DNA of 64,000 nt, taken from contig JADWOT020000447.1 in assembly GCA_036345935.2 (NCBI GenBank), forward strand, positions 1-64,000, read 5' to 3'. The translations under genes and the position numbers were made by a program. The notes below the pieces were generated by a model. That model had not been told where the DNA came from. It saw only the letters and a list, made by a program, of their open reading frames with translations, and made no database searches. This document shows, piece after piece, positions 36,060 to 48,064 of this stretch; positions within the stretch are counted from its first letter, which is position 1, and the number at the start of each line of letters is the position of its first letter. Origin of the DNA: Taenia hydatigena (Eukaryota > Platyhelminthes > Cestoda > Cyclophyllidea > Taeniidae).

Positions 36060-37090
36060 TGTGATCACAGACTCATCATGGCCAACTTCACAGTGGAAAG
36101 CCTTTTGGACCTCCTCAGTGCAGAACAACTCCAAATTATGGCAACGCTGCTAGCAAGCTGTATTGGCAATCCAATTATTTTATCACACCTATGATCCTTC
36201 TTGTTTGTATACCCTGGTATCTTTAGCTTTTATGCTTTTATCACCACTTCCTATTCAGCTGAGTTGAAGATAAACTCATCTGCAGTCTCAATGACCACGT
36301 ATTTGCATCCAGTCCAGCCTGCAGGATTGAGATCAAACAGACCGATCGCATACTCAGATTAGCAAACTCGACATGAATAAGCCCTTGACTCATATAAGGT
36401 CCGAGATAGTATCTACTTACATGCGACTGTACGTGTTCTTATTCCATTCATCTTGCTCTTACAGGTGAATCGAATGCAGAACGCCCAGTTGTATCCGAGG
36501 GAGGATCAAACTCGGATTATCAACAGTCCACCTCATCGTCTTCGTTGTCTACCGTGCACCAGCAAGCACAACAAGAAACACCATCAGTTTCACAAAGGGC
36601 GGAGGAGAAATTATCTGCTCTGACTAAATCTCCTCTCCCTGTGCATTTGTCACAGAACGACGACGAAGACAAACAACCCCAGCTGTGTTCTTCGAAATTA
36701 AAACGGCAGAAAATTAATGAGGCTACCTTTAATAAATCGGGCGTATTAGAGACAGTGCCTGTATTTCCTCTACACAGACCTTAATCGTCTTTCACTCCAA
36801 GGTCTACAAAGCAAGGTGGAAGCTCAGGACAACCCCAAACTGGCACTATGTTGCCGACCTTCCCAACACCGAACCCCCTCCTTTACGATACGCTGTCAAG
36901 GTTGCGTCAACAGCTGCTACAGTTACAGGTGCAGCAGCCATTCCCAACGCCAAGTGGATCTCAGCAACTTCCAGCAAGCGTGTTCTCAATTCTAAATTAC
37001 CTTCTCCAGCAGCTTGCTGCCAACATGTCAATTCCTGATTCAAAATTCTTTACAATGCAAACAAGGGGGATCAAAATTGTGATGAAATAA
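36060..37090 (+). pseudogene. NKX2: Central NK-2 copy: first exon plus linker exon
   Basis: A short frame from ATG 36,078 to TGA 36,194 reads MANFTVESLLDLLSAEQLQI and on; FTVESLL fits the eh1-like TN motif (F-x-V-x-x-L-L) of NK proteins. After an intron, an acceptor TCTTACAG (to 36,464) opens the linker exon, open to TAA at 36,782-36,784: it contains SNSDYQQSTSSSSLSTVHQQ, QNDDEDKQPQL and the basic KLKRQKI, a possible nuclear localisation motif. A second open part, 36,848-37,090, is Q/L rich (LRQQLLQLQVQQ). This is the longest open linker of the five copies. No homeodomain follows; the arm inversion replaces it. It may be a pseudogene or a fragment expressed as short ORFs. Confidence 0.72.
36209..37046. 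other. Single-copy centre (loop) of the palindrome
   Basis: About 840 bp that is not mirrored. Similarity between the arms fades at GATCCTTCTTGTTTGTA on the left (about 36,192-36,208) and its counterpart at about 37,047-37,063. Almost the whole of the loop is intron plus the Q/S-rich linker exon of an NK-2 homeobox copy on the + strand. The last piece of that linker (37,047-37,090) already belongs to the right arm, so the symmetry axis (about 36,628) cuts through a gene copy. Confidence 0.85.
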
Positions 37091-37111
37091 TTGGATTGAC
37101 AATGTTCGCTT

Positions 37112-37200
37112 GCAGCGTTGCCAGAATTTGGAGTTGCTCTGGACTGAGTAGGTCCAAAAGGCTTTCCACTGTGAAGTTGGACACGATGTGTCTGTAATCA
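37112..37200 (-). pseudogene. NKX2: Inverted duplicate of the NK-2 first (TN) exon
   Basis: Reads SNFTVESLLDLLSPEQLQIL then ATLQ on the minus strand. It mirrors the + exon at 36,078-36,194 across the loop, so two TN exons face each other with one linker exon between. The ATG is GTG here. Confidence 0.75.
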
Positions 37201-38549
37201 CACAGTTCTGCACTGTTCCTCCGACTCAATTACTTACCATATTTATAGGCTATGAGAGCCAATAAAATCTCCAACACGGGTCACATCAATGGGATTTGTG
37301 AGTCTTTAGTCGTGCCGATTGTTTTGAAGGGGGCGGGTTATGTAAATTTTTAAACCTTAGTCTGGAGGACTCTGTTTTTTGACGCTTGATTTGCTTTTGC
37401 CTTAAGTCTCTCTACTTTGGCCTCATCGGCTGACTGTAATTTTATTTTTCCCTGTCGTCCCAATGAATAATCCTTGAGGCCGAAACGAATAGGGCTGGTG
37501 GTTGGGTTATTAGCAACTGTACACATCAATGAATAGGCTGTAGAGATGTAAGTTAACCAAGCTGTCATCCGAATGGGTAAAATACACTTTTGTTAAATGT
37601 GAACAAACCGAAATTGCAGTTCATGACACAAGAGCCAAGTAAGTTCCTCCATAAAATCTCTGTTGCTAAAGCGGCGAAATTTTCCTGAATACGGAAGCTA
37701 GGTAAGAAAGCTTCTTAAAATCTGTATTTAGTAATGTAAATACTTTACTAGAACCCATTCTAGACGATGTGTAGAGGTGTAATTCCTACAAAGTTAAAAA
37801 GGAAAAATGTTAATTACAAACACTTTCTTGCAAAGGAAATAACAAATAATTTGTAAACTATGCTGGAGTAAAAGTTCACATGGCCCATGTGGATGGTTAG
37901 AAAGTGCTGAAGGAGAAATGTCTTTTTGAGAATTTAGTACAAACGCTCAGGGCAGCACTTAAGATATAAATTACCGAGTAAAAGATTAATTTGCACCCAA
38001 GTTTATGACATGGTAATCAAGTTAAGGCAAATTTAATTTTATTTGTTGGGTCTTGGGTTCCATCTCAGTGGGTCGAATTTCGGTACCTGATGGCAAAATA
38101 GACAGGAAAATTGGGAATAAGGCAGCAATTTTCCCGCTAATGAGCATTTATTGTGGGCATCAAGTTTTGCTGTCTTAATGGCAAATTTTGAGCAGAAATA
38201 TTAGAGATAGTCTGGAAGGGACTGATAATTTGGGGATGAACAGAATCATCTCGAACATAAACAGAGGCAAATGCAAAACTGTAAATGGCTTCTTCGCTAA
38301 ACAAATCTCTATTCAACTAAGAGTAGGTTTAAGCACATAAAGGGATCAATCTAGGGTAGCTCCTGGATCGATCTCAAGGCCGTGATGGTGTTTGATCGCG
38401 GGCCTGTAAATACTACTGGTTTATTTGTAACTTCTTGGAGGCAATCCTTTTACAAATGGCGTCTTTAGGCTGAAAGCAACGCCATCTTGGAGATTGGGTT
38501 GAAGTAGTAGTCATCTTGGTGGCTGAGCGTATGCGGGGCTGAAGTTATT

Positions 38550-39230
38550 TCTATTTCTTTACATTTTATGGGCATTAATGTGTTTTCCGGGTTCTGTTTT
38601 CTCTAATCTTTCATTTACATTCTTTCCTGTACCACTCAATAGTTACTTCTGCTACTTCTCATCTCAAGTGGGCCTAAATTCTGCTACTCAGTTCTGCGTA
38701 GAGCAGCCTATTTGCAGTAATGTTGAAATCGATCTCTGAAAATGCCTTTTAGGTCGGAATTATCATCAACTCGTGAACCGAATAGGTGTTAACTTACATT
38801 GCGTTTTATAGCTTTTTACATAAAACTTGGCACATTTTGGCTGAACGTGTTTTTTTCGGCCCTATTTTGACCTGCGAAGGCGCTGTAGCACTGCGACCCC
38901 AACTGTGGCACCACGACCGCTCTTTTTTCCGGATGTGGTACATGCTATGGATGAAGTGATGGAGTGCCACAGCATGATCCATCCAACGAATAGCCCCGCT
39001 CTAATTATAACTTGCGGACTTCTGGTTCCAGTTTGAGAGGGCGGAAGCCAGCACTCACATCAGCCTTCCTAGGTGGTAACTCTGACACTCAACCAGGCGC
39101 CGAAACCAACCCCGAGCTTTAGCTAGACTTCAATAAAAAGAGAAACATTCCACCAAGACTAAGTAGTGAGTTCATCTTCCTAAATGAGAGGCGTAACACA
39201 GACGAACAATAAAAAATGAAGTAAAGGAAA
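38550..39230 (-). repeat. Noncoding block T, copy 3 mirror
   Basis: Reverse complement of the 34,010-34,710 block, lying just downstream (in transcript direction) of the right-arm RyR last exon. Core CTAGGTGGTAACTCTGACAC is at about 39,068. Confidence 0.82.
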
Positions 39231-39377
39231 GAGGAAAGGCGAGGAGCCAACTCGAGAAAATGCAAGGCGTCGAAGTATCGCTCTCTACACAAGTTTTATA
39301 TGCGAGAAGGTAAATAAAAAAAGAGTTAATTCAACAGGCGGCATCTAAAGTTCTGGGTTTAAAGGCATCTCTCGCAG

Positions 39378-42300
39378 CTACTTCGCCTGCAACTTCTCTT
39401 CGTACTGCTTGCGGAAACAGTTTCCGATGGGAGGATTTTTGGGCAGCGTTGCTAATAGAGCTCCCACACGCAAGACGCCTAAAGAACACGAAGAAATTCC
39501 AAAGATCATTAATCGTATCAGATCAACTACCCTCAAAGAAGTCATGTTACACCCAATCGTTAGACATGAATCTGACTCATTTAGGATGATAACAAATCGT
39601 CGTACTACTTGACTTCATGTCATCACGGCAGTATCCACGACTTGAGCCTGAAAAGTCGTCTACAACAAGACCTGAGCAACGATGATTGTTTTCACAGTCA
39701 GTTATCAAACTGTCCATTCTGAGGCTTTTGCACACCTCAGAGTTCTAAATCAGTTCTGTCTGCCGCTTTGCCGTCCTGTGATGTGCAGAATCGGACACCG
39801 AGTTCATGGCGCAGCGGTCAGAGGTCATGCTAATCACAGCAGCAAATCCATCACCTCTAGCGCAAAACAAGAGTTCACAAAAATAACTGCATCGTTTGTG
39901 TAAACTCACCTGACCGGTAAATTTGGTATCGGGTTTGTTGATTATATACATGAGGAAGTAGCTACAAAAGGCAGATGTGTCTGCATTAATGAGGGGACCA
40001 CAACGCATACCCATCCATGCGTCACATGACCTCAGGTGGTGAGAGGATTAACTGTGCGGTCAAAACTGAAACATCAATGCAAAACCCATCGAATTAGCAT
40101 GAAAATCTAACACACATCGAATAATAAGAATACGAGACCAATAGTACTTCAGAGAACACAATCATCGCTGTCAAGATCTACCCCAATTCCCCATCATTTC
40201 CTTCCATAATTTTGATGACAATCAAACTGAGGAGAGAACTGAGGGTCCCTCTATTCAAAACGTAAACAAACTGATCAGTAGTCACGATAAAATGAAACTT
40301 AGATGGATTAGACTGAAAAAAACGTTTCGGCCCTTGTGTGTTGGGAACCGTGCGTTCGGTCGAATCGGCTAAGCCTTGATTTGTCTGCCAGTGGAATTAA
40401 ATAAACGTGCAAGCGGTTAGCGATTTTATGTTTGCTTTTAATGTGCTGATCAAAGCCATGTGTAGTGGCATCAAAGTACTCCTTCCCGATGCCTCAGATA
40501 AAGCACTTGGACCACAAGTCCACCCCACATGCTCTAACTGGTTTGGCAGGTCGCCAAAGTCGTCGATGATGAGACCTGCAAAAAGCAAGGAAGAAAAATT
40601 TGCATACTTGATATTAAAATCTGTTTTAGTCAGGAGCCTCGAACACCACCTAGCACAATTGCCACTTCCACAAACTAATTTGCGTGGATCTGTTCATCGA
40701 CCTCGTTGATTGCCGGTGATGACTACCAGTCCTTCCATGCATCCACCAAAGTTCCATCTAAACTTATTCACGGCTTATTAATAAAATCGAAAACCCCGAC
40801 TTCGCCTGCTGGATCCTAATTTAAGGTCTAACGGAAGGAGGGACTCGAATGTCGGCGGGCGAATGCAGGCAGGTACGTTCCGCGGCCTGCAGACCCATAC
40901 CTAGGGAGGGTGTGGCGGCTCGGACACCGCATCCCTTTTAGTGTGTCTGTCTGAAATCAATCAGCAAAACCAATGCATGAGATATGTTTCGATGGGTGAT
41001 GACTTTACAGTTGAAAGGCACCAGGACAGCTGTTAGACATGCCCACAGTATCAGAGGCCATAACCAATGGCGATTCACCATGACAAGGCGTCGTGCCCTT
41101 ACCCGAAAAGGGGCACTTCTTATTAAGCAAGAGGTCCGATTCGTGCACACTTTGTTTTGATAAAAGCCCTACCATTCTTGTAGCATCAGGGCAGAGGAAT
41201 AAGCCTTTCAAAATAATTCCCAAATGGCGCGGGTGTAACTGCCTCGTGAAAATAGACACTCTAGTAGACAGTTTTCCACTCAGTTGAACAGTGCGATTGA
41301 GGTCATACCTCTGGTTTTACATAAGATTGGCTATTATTTGATAAATGGGTAAGACAACAAGAAATCTAACTGGTTCGACCACAATTATCAAGGTGGATTT
41401 CATGTGATAAAAATTTGTGGAGGACAATCACATCAACCCTGGATAGACAACAATGCGCCAAAGAGACAGGGCAGCTTGAATCTACTTATCAACGGAAATG
41501 GTCAAAACTTAAGAGGTCTGTCCTTTTTTGCCTTTTAAGCTAATTAAGGGAAGAGCGCGGAGGCACAAACCTCGAATAGTCGCGAAAGGATGATAATGAC
41601 AACGAAGAAAAGTGACACGTCATGGGGGATCCGCAGCGCTCCATGTGCATCACCGTTGGGCAGTTTGATCTCATCGCCATTTTCACCGCCTGCTCGTAGA
41701 CTCGTGTGAAGGTAGAAGACGAAGCACTGGAGGGCGGGAAAAGAAAGATAACATGCAGCCTTTGTTATACAGAAAAGAAAACAGTCAACATGTCAATGCA
41801 CTTGTATTCTCTCTCTCCATCCTCCTCTTTAGTGTAGATTTAACGAAAAATGTTGATCGCAAATGACAGCGTAAAGGTATATCACAACTGAAGTCAGCAT
41901 GACTGTCAATACGAGCTGAAGCAGACAGGCGTTTGTTGCTTTTACAGTCATCCAAATCAGGAATCCATCGAAAGGTCCAGAAGGGTAAAAGTAGTAGGCA
42001 GCTGCTTAATCGCCTATCGGCATTCAGTCCTGTCAGCGGGTTACTTGCGAACCAAGTTTTGAGGATGTTTGCTATCTTGACATCAATTCTTATAGGTCTA
42101 TGGACCAAAGTCCACCTCATTTAGCCAATGGAAGCATCAATTTCAGCCTGTGACTATCGCTGTTATGCTTCAAATGCTAAAGACTCAATTTTAGACATTT
42201 TGCAATGAATTAGGTTCTCTAATCACTTGGCCTGCAATCTCATCAGCTTCGCGCCCAGCAAACGACCAAACTCATGTCAGTCAAAGTCACACTCCCATGG

Positions 42301-43690
42301 CTGGATTTGCACTACCGTGCGATGGCTTAGTCACGTCGGGTTAATAAGCCAATTTTGGGCAGAAAACTCACGTTATTCTTGGGTCACCATCTACTACACT
42401 CACACATTAGTAAAAGCGGTGCACTAGGCTCGGGCAGACTATCACGTGGCCATTACACCTATGGTGATAAGGTCAAAAAACACAAATGTGGTCGCAACCA
42501 CCATTGTCAAATGACCAAAGGCCAAAATATTGCGGCTTTTGGTTACATGCGATAAATAAAGCGAAGCATGGCTGGGTTAAAATCTCGTAGACAGGCGCAC
42601 TGGGAGGCTTATAAATGCTTTAAACAATCATAATTCCTTAGAACAGTAATTTGAAATTGACTTTTTCACTTAAATGAGTTTGGCTATGCCAATGACTGCT
42701 TAAATAAAAGAAGGTCACCCAATGTTGGTTGAAAAGGCTGTGGAGGGTGTACATCCATGTTGGTTAAGCGAATGTACTCTGTTTTCAGGATTGGTTTCAT
42801 ATCTAAAAGATTAAGCCTGATAGTCAGCCAAACAACTCAAAGAGTTGGATTCCACTAAATTAGTCACGTCCCACGCGCTGGAGGTCAGTGGAACAGGGTG
42901 TCAGACATGACGTACACCAGACCATTACGTGATGCGCCAAGTTACCAGAATACAGTAAGGTTTGACCTATTTGTTTTCCATTGTGTGCAATCGATTGCAC
43001 AATGGTGGCCAATGTTTTGAGGGAAATAGCCACATCCATCAAGTGGTATGAAAAGAAGAATTAGTTTGCATTTCTTAGCCAGGAAACGATAAAGTAGACT
43101 GCAAGGTATAGGAACGGCTAAATGGAAAACAAAAATGCGTGAGGATTGTCTCCTTAGTATGGGCCAATCTTGAGATCACTTGAAACCAACATTATCCGTG
43201 AAGGTGACACCCCACTTCCAAAGCAGGTATTGTAGATCCATCCCCTGAAGCCACGTTGGATAGAATCAACTGTTTGAAGCCTCCTCAGAACATCCACTCA
43301 AAGTAATTCTACTGCTACCTCCCTTGTAGTTGCCAGTTTGCATTCCAAGAAATCGCTTTATCTGCTGTTGGCCGTGCTGCTCCTGATACTTCTTAAGGAC
43401 TTCTTAAAGGAATTATCCCAGTACATGTGAGGAGAGCTGGGAGTAGAATGAACCCGTTTGTCCCACTGAGCTCTTAGCCCTTCGTCAGAAGGCTGTTCTC
43501 CCGCTTGAATATAACGAGAGGAACCTGGCAGCATAGAGTGAGATCCGTTAAGGTTTGAGAAAACAGTTGAGGCTTCGACTGTTAGGTAGTTCACCTTCAA
43601 AAGGTAGTAAGCCACAAGCACGTCCATGGAGAAGAATGAGTGAGCAATAACGAGTGTCTTCAGCAATGGACCCAGGTACGAGGCCGTTCA
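39378..43690 (-). pseudogene. RYR: Ryanodine receptor C-terminal channel domain, right-arm pseudogene
   Basis: Mirror copy of the left pseudogene. Exon-like blocks in transcript order: 43,690-43,595, 43,524-43,180 (separated by a 70-bp intron), about 43,076-42,971, 41,915-41,783, 41,726-41,571, 40,575-40,406, 39,961-39,910 and about 39,450-39,378. It keeps some ancestral features the left copy lost: AYYLLK with a clean GTGAAC donor, VPLVIFKRE, WKWGVTFTDN, KCFI before the zinc Cys, THGFDQH and NCFRKQYEEKLQAK then TAG. Own defects: a deletion of about 46 nt right after FKRE, TGA replacing Trp before the FYPTWLQ stretch, a missing base and TGA at CFICGIG, and filter Gly to Glu (AGGENGDE). It cannot encode a channel. 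Confidence 0.92.
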
Positions 43691-44569
43691 GCTAATGTAA
43701 TCCACTCCTCTTCTCCCTCTAGTTAATGTCGACTCCCGTGTCTTGGAGGTGTAAGTGATTGATGCGACAAAAATGCACCAAATGCAGCCTCCCCTTCCGC
43801 TCCTTCTGCGATGGACCCTTATTTTTCAATCTAGTGGTAGAAACCCTAGGTTAGTTAGAAGAACTTGGAACAAGAATGCTATTTAGTGTGGAAAAGGGAA
43901 CTGAAATTTACCCCGCAGATGGGAAGGAGTATGAGAGCATCCAATTTGAATCTATAAATTTTGCGCGCAAAAATCGAGATGAGGAATGTGGAGGTTGGAA
44001 TGGGCTTGTGTTCCACAACCATGGGCTTCTCTAAGCTTTCATGCTCCAGCGTTTGTGGACTTTGTTTTTAAGTCAAGACAGGCGGTACGCGCAATTCATG
44101 GGTAATGACAAGCACCTACCTATAGTGACCTACTGGTTAAAATTAAGACAGAAATTATTTCAATGAAATAAGCAGTGTAAGAATGAGTTTTGCAACATTA
44201 AAGAATGGCATACATAATTCCAGCCTTAAGGCACTACTTAAAAGTAATCAGAAGCAAGAATTCTCTCGCGTCAGCTATGTGAACCTACAGTCTCGTCGGA
44301 TAGTCAATGATAACATAAAACCCCACAAAAAAGCGAAATTCGCGTAGCTGTACCTATTCGCAACCCGCTACTGAAATCGCTAATAAGTATGCTGCTAAAA
44401 ATAAGATTTTCAAGAGATTGAAAGAGCCGTCCGCCCTGACTTGGACACAGACATGAGTGTGCATGAGATGATTCTTAGTTGTAAGGTTGACAGAAGTTAC
44501 CTTCATACAGCAGGAAATTTAACTGAGTGAGAGAGATACTTAGTGAATACCACTTTTAGCTGCACCTAT

Positions 44570-45355
44570 TCAGTATTCCCTTACGACTGCAGAAATCACG
44601 TGGAAAACGCAAACGAGCTTCATTGCCAGACACTTTTCTGCCTGCTCTCTTTGTTTGTAGCGATGATTTTGCAACCATATCTTCACCTGGAAGAAGAGTT
44701 AAAAGTATGATCAATTTTGAAGTCTCAATCGTTGACACTCAACCAGTGCGCAATAACAGCTTTCCATCAAGCAATTTCTGTTAACGCCTTAATTCTTGAC
44801 CAACCTGGGTACCCGTCAAGTTAATACGATTTGCCGATTCCTCGCGTTCATGGATATTGATGTAGTTCTTTTGTTAAGCCATTTCGTTATCCCACCAGAT
44901 GGGTACGGAGTAAAGAGAACCCTGCGTCTGCCTCGTCTTTGTGCCTCAGATAGTGTCTGGTGTACCCCAAATTTGTTCTACGGTCGGCAGTGTAAAGAAG
45001 CTTGCTAAAATCAGGCATAGATACAGTGGCAGCAAGTTGCTAGTCCTGGGAACATTTTATAATTAAAGAGAAGTGTGCAGGAAGTGGTTGACACCTGTGG
45101 TTGTAGCGGCTGCTGACCTAACTCTGATGAGGTGTCAAATAGAAGTAGATTCGGTGTTGGTAAGTTTGGAATCGTAGTGGTGATTCGAGATTACTCTGAG
45201 CTTTCACCATGCTTTGGAGATAAGGACGCCGATGCAGAATGCCTGCTGTAGTACAGGCTTTAAAGGGCAAGTCGGTTTTGGAATGCGTTTGAAAAATACA
45301 GGCATTGCACAAAGATATTCGATTTGGTTGAAGTAGTCTTATCAATGTTTAGCCA
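44570..45355 (-). pseudogene. NKX2: NK-2 class homeobox gene, degraded and 5' truncated, right arm
   Basis: Mirror of the left gene. Recognition-helix exon 44,686-44,570, intron, homeodomain part 1 from about 44,975 to 44,805 (RRGRRRVLFTPY, closer to the family VLF than the left VPF), and the 3' half of the linker exon from about 45,355. The TN exon and the first half of the linker are missing: a deletion of about 1.5 kb joins the linker directly to noncoding block copy 2 at about 45,360-45,372. Stops and the frame break between homeodomain helices 1 and 2 are the same as on the left. Confidence 0.88.
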
Positions 45356-45369
45356 CTTTGGTGGCTTTT

Positions 45370-45750
45370 TTTACAAAACTTGGCAACCTTTGGCTAAACG
45401 TGGTTTTTAGGTCTTGTGAAGGTGCTGTGGAACTGCGACTTTTAACTGTGGCACCACAATATCTTTTTCCTGGATATGATATTTCCTCTGAAATAAGTGA
45501 CGGAGCATCACAATATAATCTGCTTAATGAGTAATCCAAGTCTAACCGTAACTTGAGTGCTTTTGATTCTATTTCCAGAGAGTGGGAGCCGGCACTCACA
45601 TCAAAACTTTCCAGGTGGTAATTCTGACACCCTACCACCGGGCGCGAAAACCAACCCCAAGCACTAACTTGGTTTCAAGAAAAAGAGAGATTACACCAAG
45701 ACTAAGTAATGGGTGTATTTTCCCAGACGAGAGGCGCAACACAGAAGAAC
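45370..45750 (-). repeat. Noncoding block T, copy 2 mirror, 3' truncated
   Basis: Reverse complement of the 26,050 block. It stops at a deletion junction near 45,365 where it abuts the NK-2 linker. The core CAGGTGGTAATTCTGACACC is near 45,615. Confidence 0.8.
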
Positions 45751-45930
45751 AATGAAAATTAGGTGAAGAAAAGGAGAAAGGCGAAGAGCCAACTCAAAAG
45801 AAATGCAAAAGATCAAAGTGCTGCTTTCTACGACATCGATTCCTTACGCAGGAGGGCAAACGTGAAGGAAAGAAGACGGAGTTGTTTCAAAATGTGGCAT
45901 CCAAAGATGTGGGTGCAAAGGTATCGCTCG

Positions 45931-45982
45931 TTACCACTTTGCTTGTAACTCTTCTTGGTACTGCTTGCAAAAGCAGTTTCCC
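45931..45982 (-). pseudogene. RYR: Outer extra copy of RyR last exon, right arm
   Basis: Mirror of the 25,823 copy. Reads GNCFCKQYQEELQAKW then TAA. It keeps the N, Y and E residues lost on the left, so the two diverged separately. The noncoding block follows at 45,750-45,370 in transcript direction. Confidence 0.75.
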
Positions 45983-46989
45983 CACGTAAGACGCCTAAAG
46001 GGCTCAAAAACCTGCAGAGATCGTCAATCGTATCAAAACAACTACTTTCAACGCAGTCATGTCGTTCTCGATTGTCAAATATGAGTCGGACCCATAAGGG
46101 GTGGCAACTAATTGTCGTACGACTTGAATTTATGTCAGCACAGCGGTATTCACAAATTAAGCCCTAAAGGTCATCTGCAGCTCCCGTTCTTCCGATGGAA
46201 CATTCCATGAAATTGAAACGAATGGAGATTGATGGGTGACCCATAAGCAGCTGCACCCATCAATGAAAAGGCTGTAAATCTGTGTATTTTTATGAATAGT
46301 CAAATCTGGGTGAAGAAGTTTTAGAAATCTGTTTTTTGCAATGCGAATACCTTACCGAAGGTTCTGGAAGAGGATTTTCTCTTTGAGGAGTTGGTAAAAC
46401 CCCGAGGGATGTGCTGAAGCTACGCATCCCAACGAAATGGGTTATAGCGCACTTAAACTTAAGACACTCCTATCAATTTTAGGCATAGTTCAATTTATTT
46501 GTTTGGCACTCAACTATTCGCTTTAAGTATCATTTTCTTTTGTGGATGAAAAATGTTATTTCGATGCAATTTTTAGTTGGAAAATAGTGGTGATAACTTG
46601 AAAGAGACTATAAACCGATTCACTTTAATAGGCTTATTTTCAGAATGTGCGAAATCATCTCGACATAAACAGAAACAAATACAGAACTGCAAATGGTTTC
46701 TTCACTAACTAACTCTCTTCTCAACTAAGAGTAGGTTTTAATTTATTATGAGATAAATTTAGGGTAGCCCCCAGATCGAGCTAAAGGCCACGATGGTGTT
46801 TGATCGTGAGCGTCTGGAGTAAGAGGGCCTTCCTTGTTCAGTGAAGTAACTCGGTACTCGTTTCTCCGTCTAAAGCCTGAAAATGCTACTAGTTTATTTA
46901 AGAACTTCTTGGAGATAATCCCTTTACTAATGGCGTCTTTAGGCTGGAAGTAACGCCATCTTGGGGATCGCGTTGAAGAAGTTGTCGTC

Positions 46990-47575
46990 CTATTGGCTGA
47001 TTGGATCCAGGACTGAAGTTATTTCTATTTTTTCACATTTTATAGCCATTAATGTATTTCAGGACTTCGTTTTATTCAATCTTCCATTTACATGCTTTTT
47101 TGAATCATGTACTTGTTATTTCTATAACTTCTCATCGTAAATGCGTCCAAATTCTACTATTCAGTTTTAGCTAGTGCCGCCTGTTTTCAATAACGTTTGA
47201 ATCAATCTCCTAAAATTTTATCCGAAGCCGATTTTATCATCAACCGGTAAGCTGGATATGCCTCGATGCGAGTTGTGCTTTATAACATTTTCACAAAGCT
47301 TGGCATTTCTCGGATAAACATGTCTTTCGGCTCTATTATAGCACTTATGCATGTGCTACAAAACTGCAATCCCCAACTGTGGCACCACGACTCCTCTTTT
47401 CCTGGGTGTGATGTTTACTTTAGAAGGAGTAATGGAGTGCCACAGTGTCTCGAGTCTAGTAGTAACCTGCAGACTTCTCGCTCCATTTCGTGAGGGCGCA
47501 GGCCAGCGTTCACATCAACCTTCCCAGGTGGTAATCCTGACACCCCACCACCGGGCGCTAAATTCGTGAATGCAA
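46990..47575 (-). repeat. Noncoding block T, copy 1 mirror
   Basis: Reverse complement of the 24,760 block; core CAGGTGGTAATCCTGACACC near 47,525. Upstream on this strand (47,580-47,800) also matches the left flank 24,540-24,760. Confidence 0.8.
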
Positions 47576-48064
47576 AAAAACCTTACGTCCTACAAAGAAC
47601 TTGCAAACGAATTGTTGTCTACTCTGCGCAAGCTAACAAAAAGCACCTTTGAATAATCTTACAACAACTTTAGATTATACGAGGAAATCACGAAAGGCAT
47701 AGAGTTATCGCAAAATAGAGCCATAAGAAAGACGTGGTCAGCTGAATAACTGAAGTCCTTTGTTATTCGTTCATTATAAAAACAAAATTGAGCTTCATTT
47801 AATAAAAATGGGGACTTTTAATGACCCTCCTTAATAGTGCCTGAAACGACACTGCTAAATCAAAATCTCACAAAGCGCCAAGCATAGGCAAATAGAGAAG
47901 CGCATAAAGATGGGGAGAAAAGAACATTTGAATCGTTGATTATTCTAATTATAATGAGGGAGCTTTGAAAGTTAGAAGAAAGAAATACCTTTGCACCTAC
48001 CAGCAAAAAAAGGGAAACGATGGCGGGGTGGGAAGGAGCAGCAACTCAGAGGCCAATTGTAAAA

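Larger units (their letters stand above)
20530..36208 (+). repeat. Left arm of giant imperfect palindrome
   Basis: This 15.7-kb stretch is repeated in reverse complement at about 37,047-52,346. Matching points include the frame at 28,534-28,716 and its minus-strand twin at 44,556-44,738 (identical translations), 23,967-24,224 against 48,096-48,353, and the RyR pore exon at 31,646-31,801 against 41,571-41,726. The outer edge is sharp: similarity begins at the run starting GTTTTTCTCATTGATGG near 20,531 and is absent upstream. The sum of paired coordinates is about 73,270 near the centre and drifts to 71,800-72,900 outward, which shows indels between arms. It carries, in order, an NK-2 linker fragment, repeat block A, a noncoding block, an RyR last-exon copy, a second noncoding block, an NK-2 gene, the RyR channel domain, a third block and half of a third NK-2 gene. 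Confidence 0.93.
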
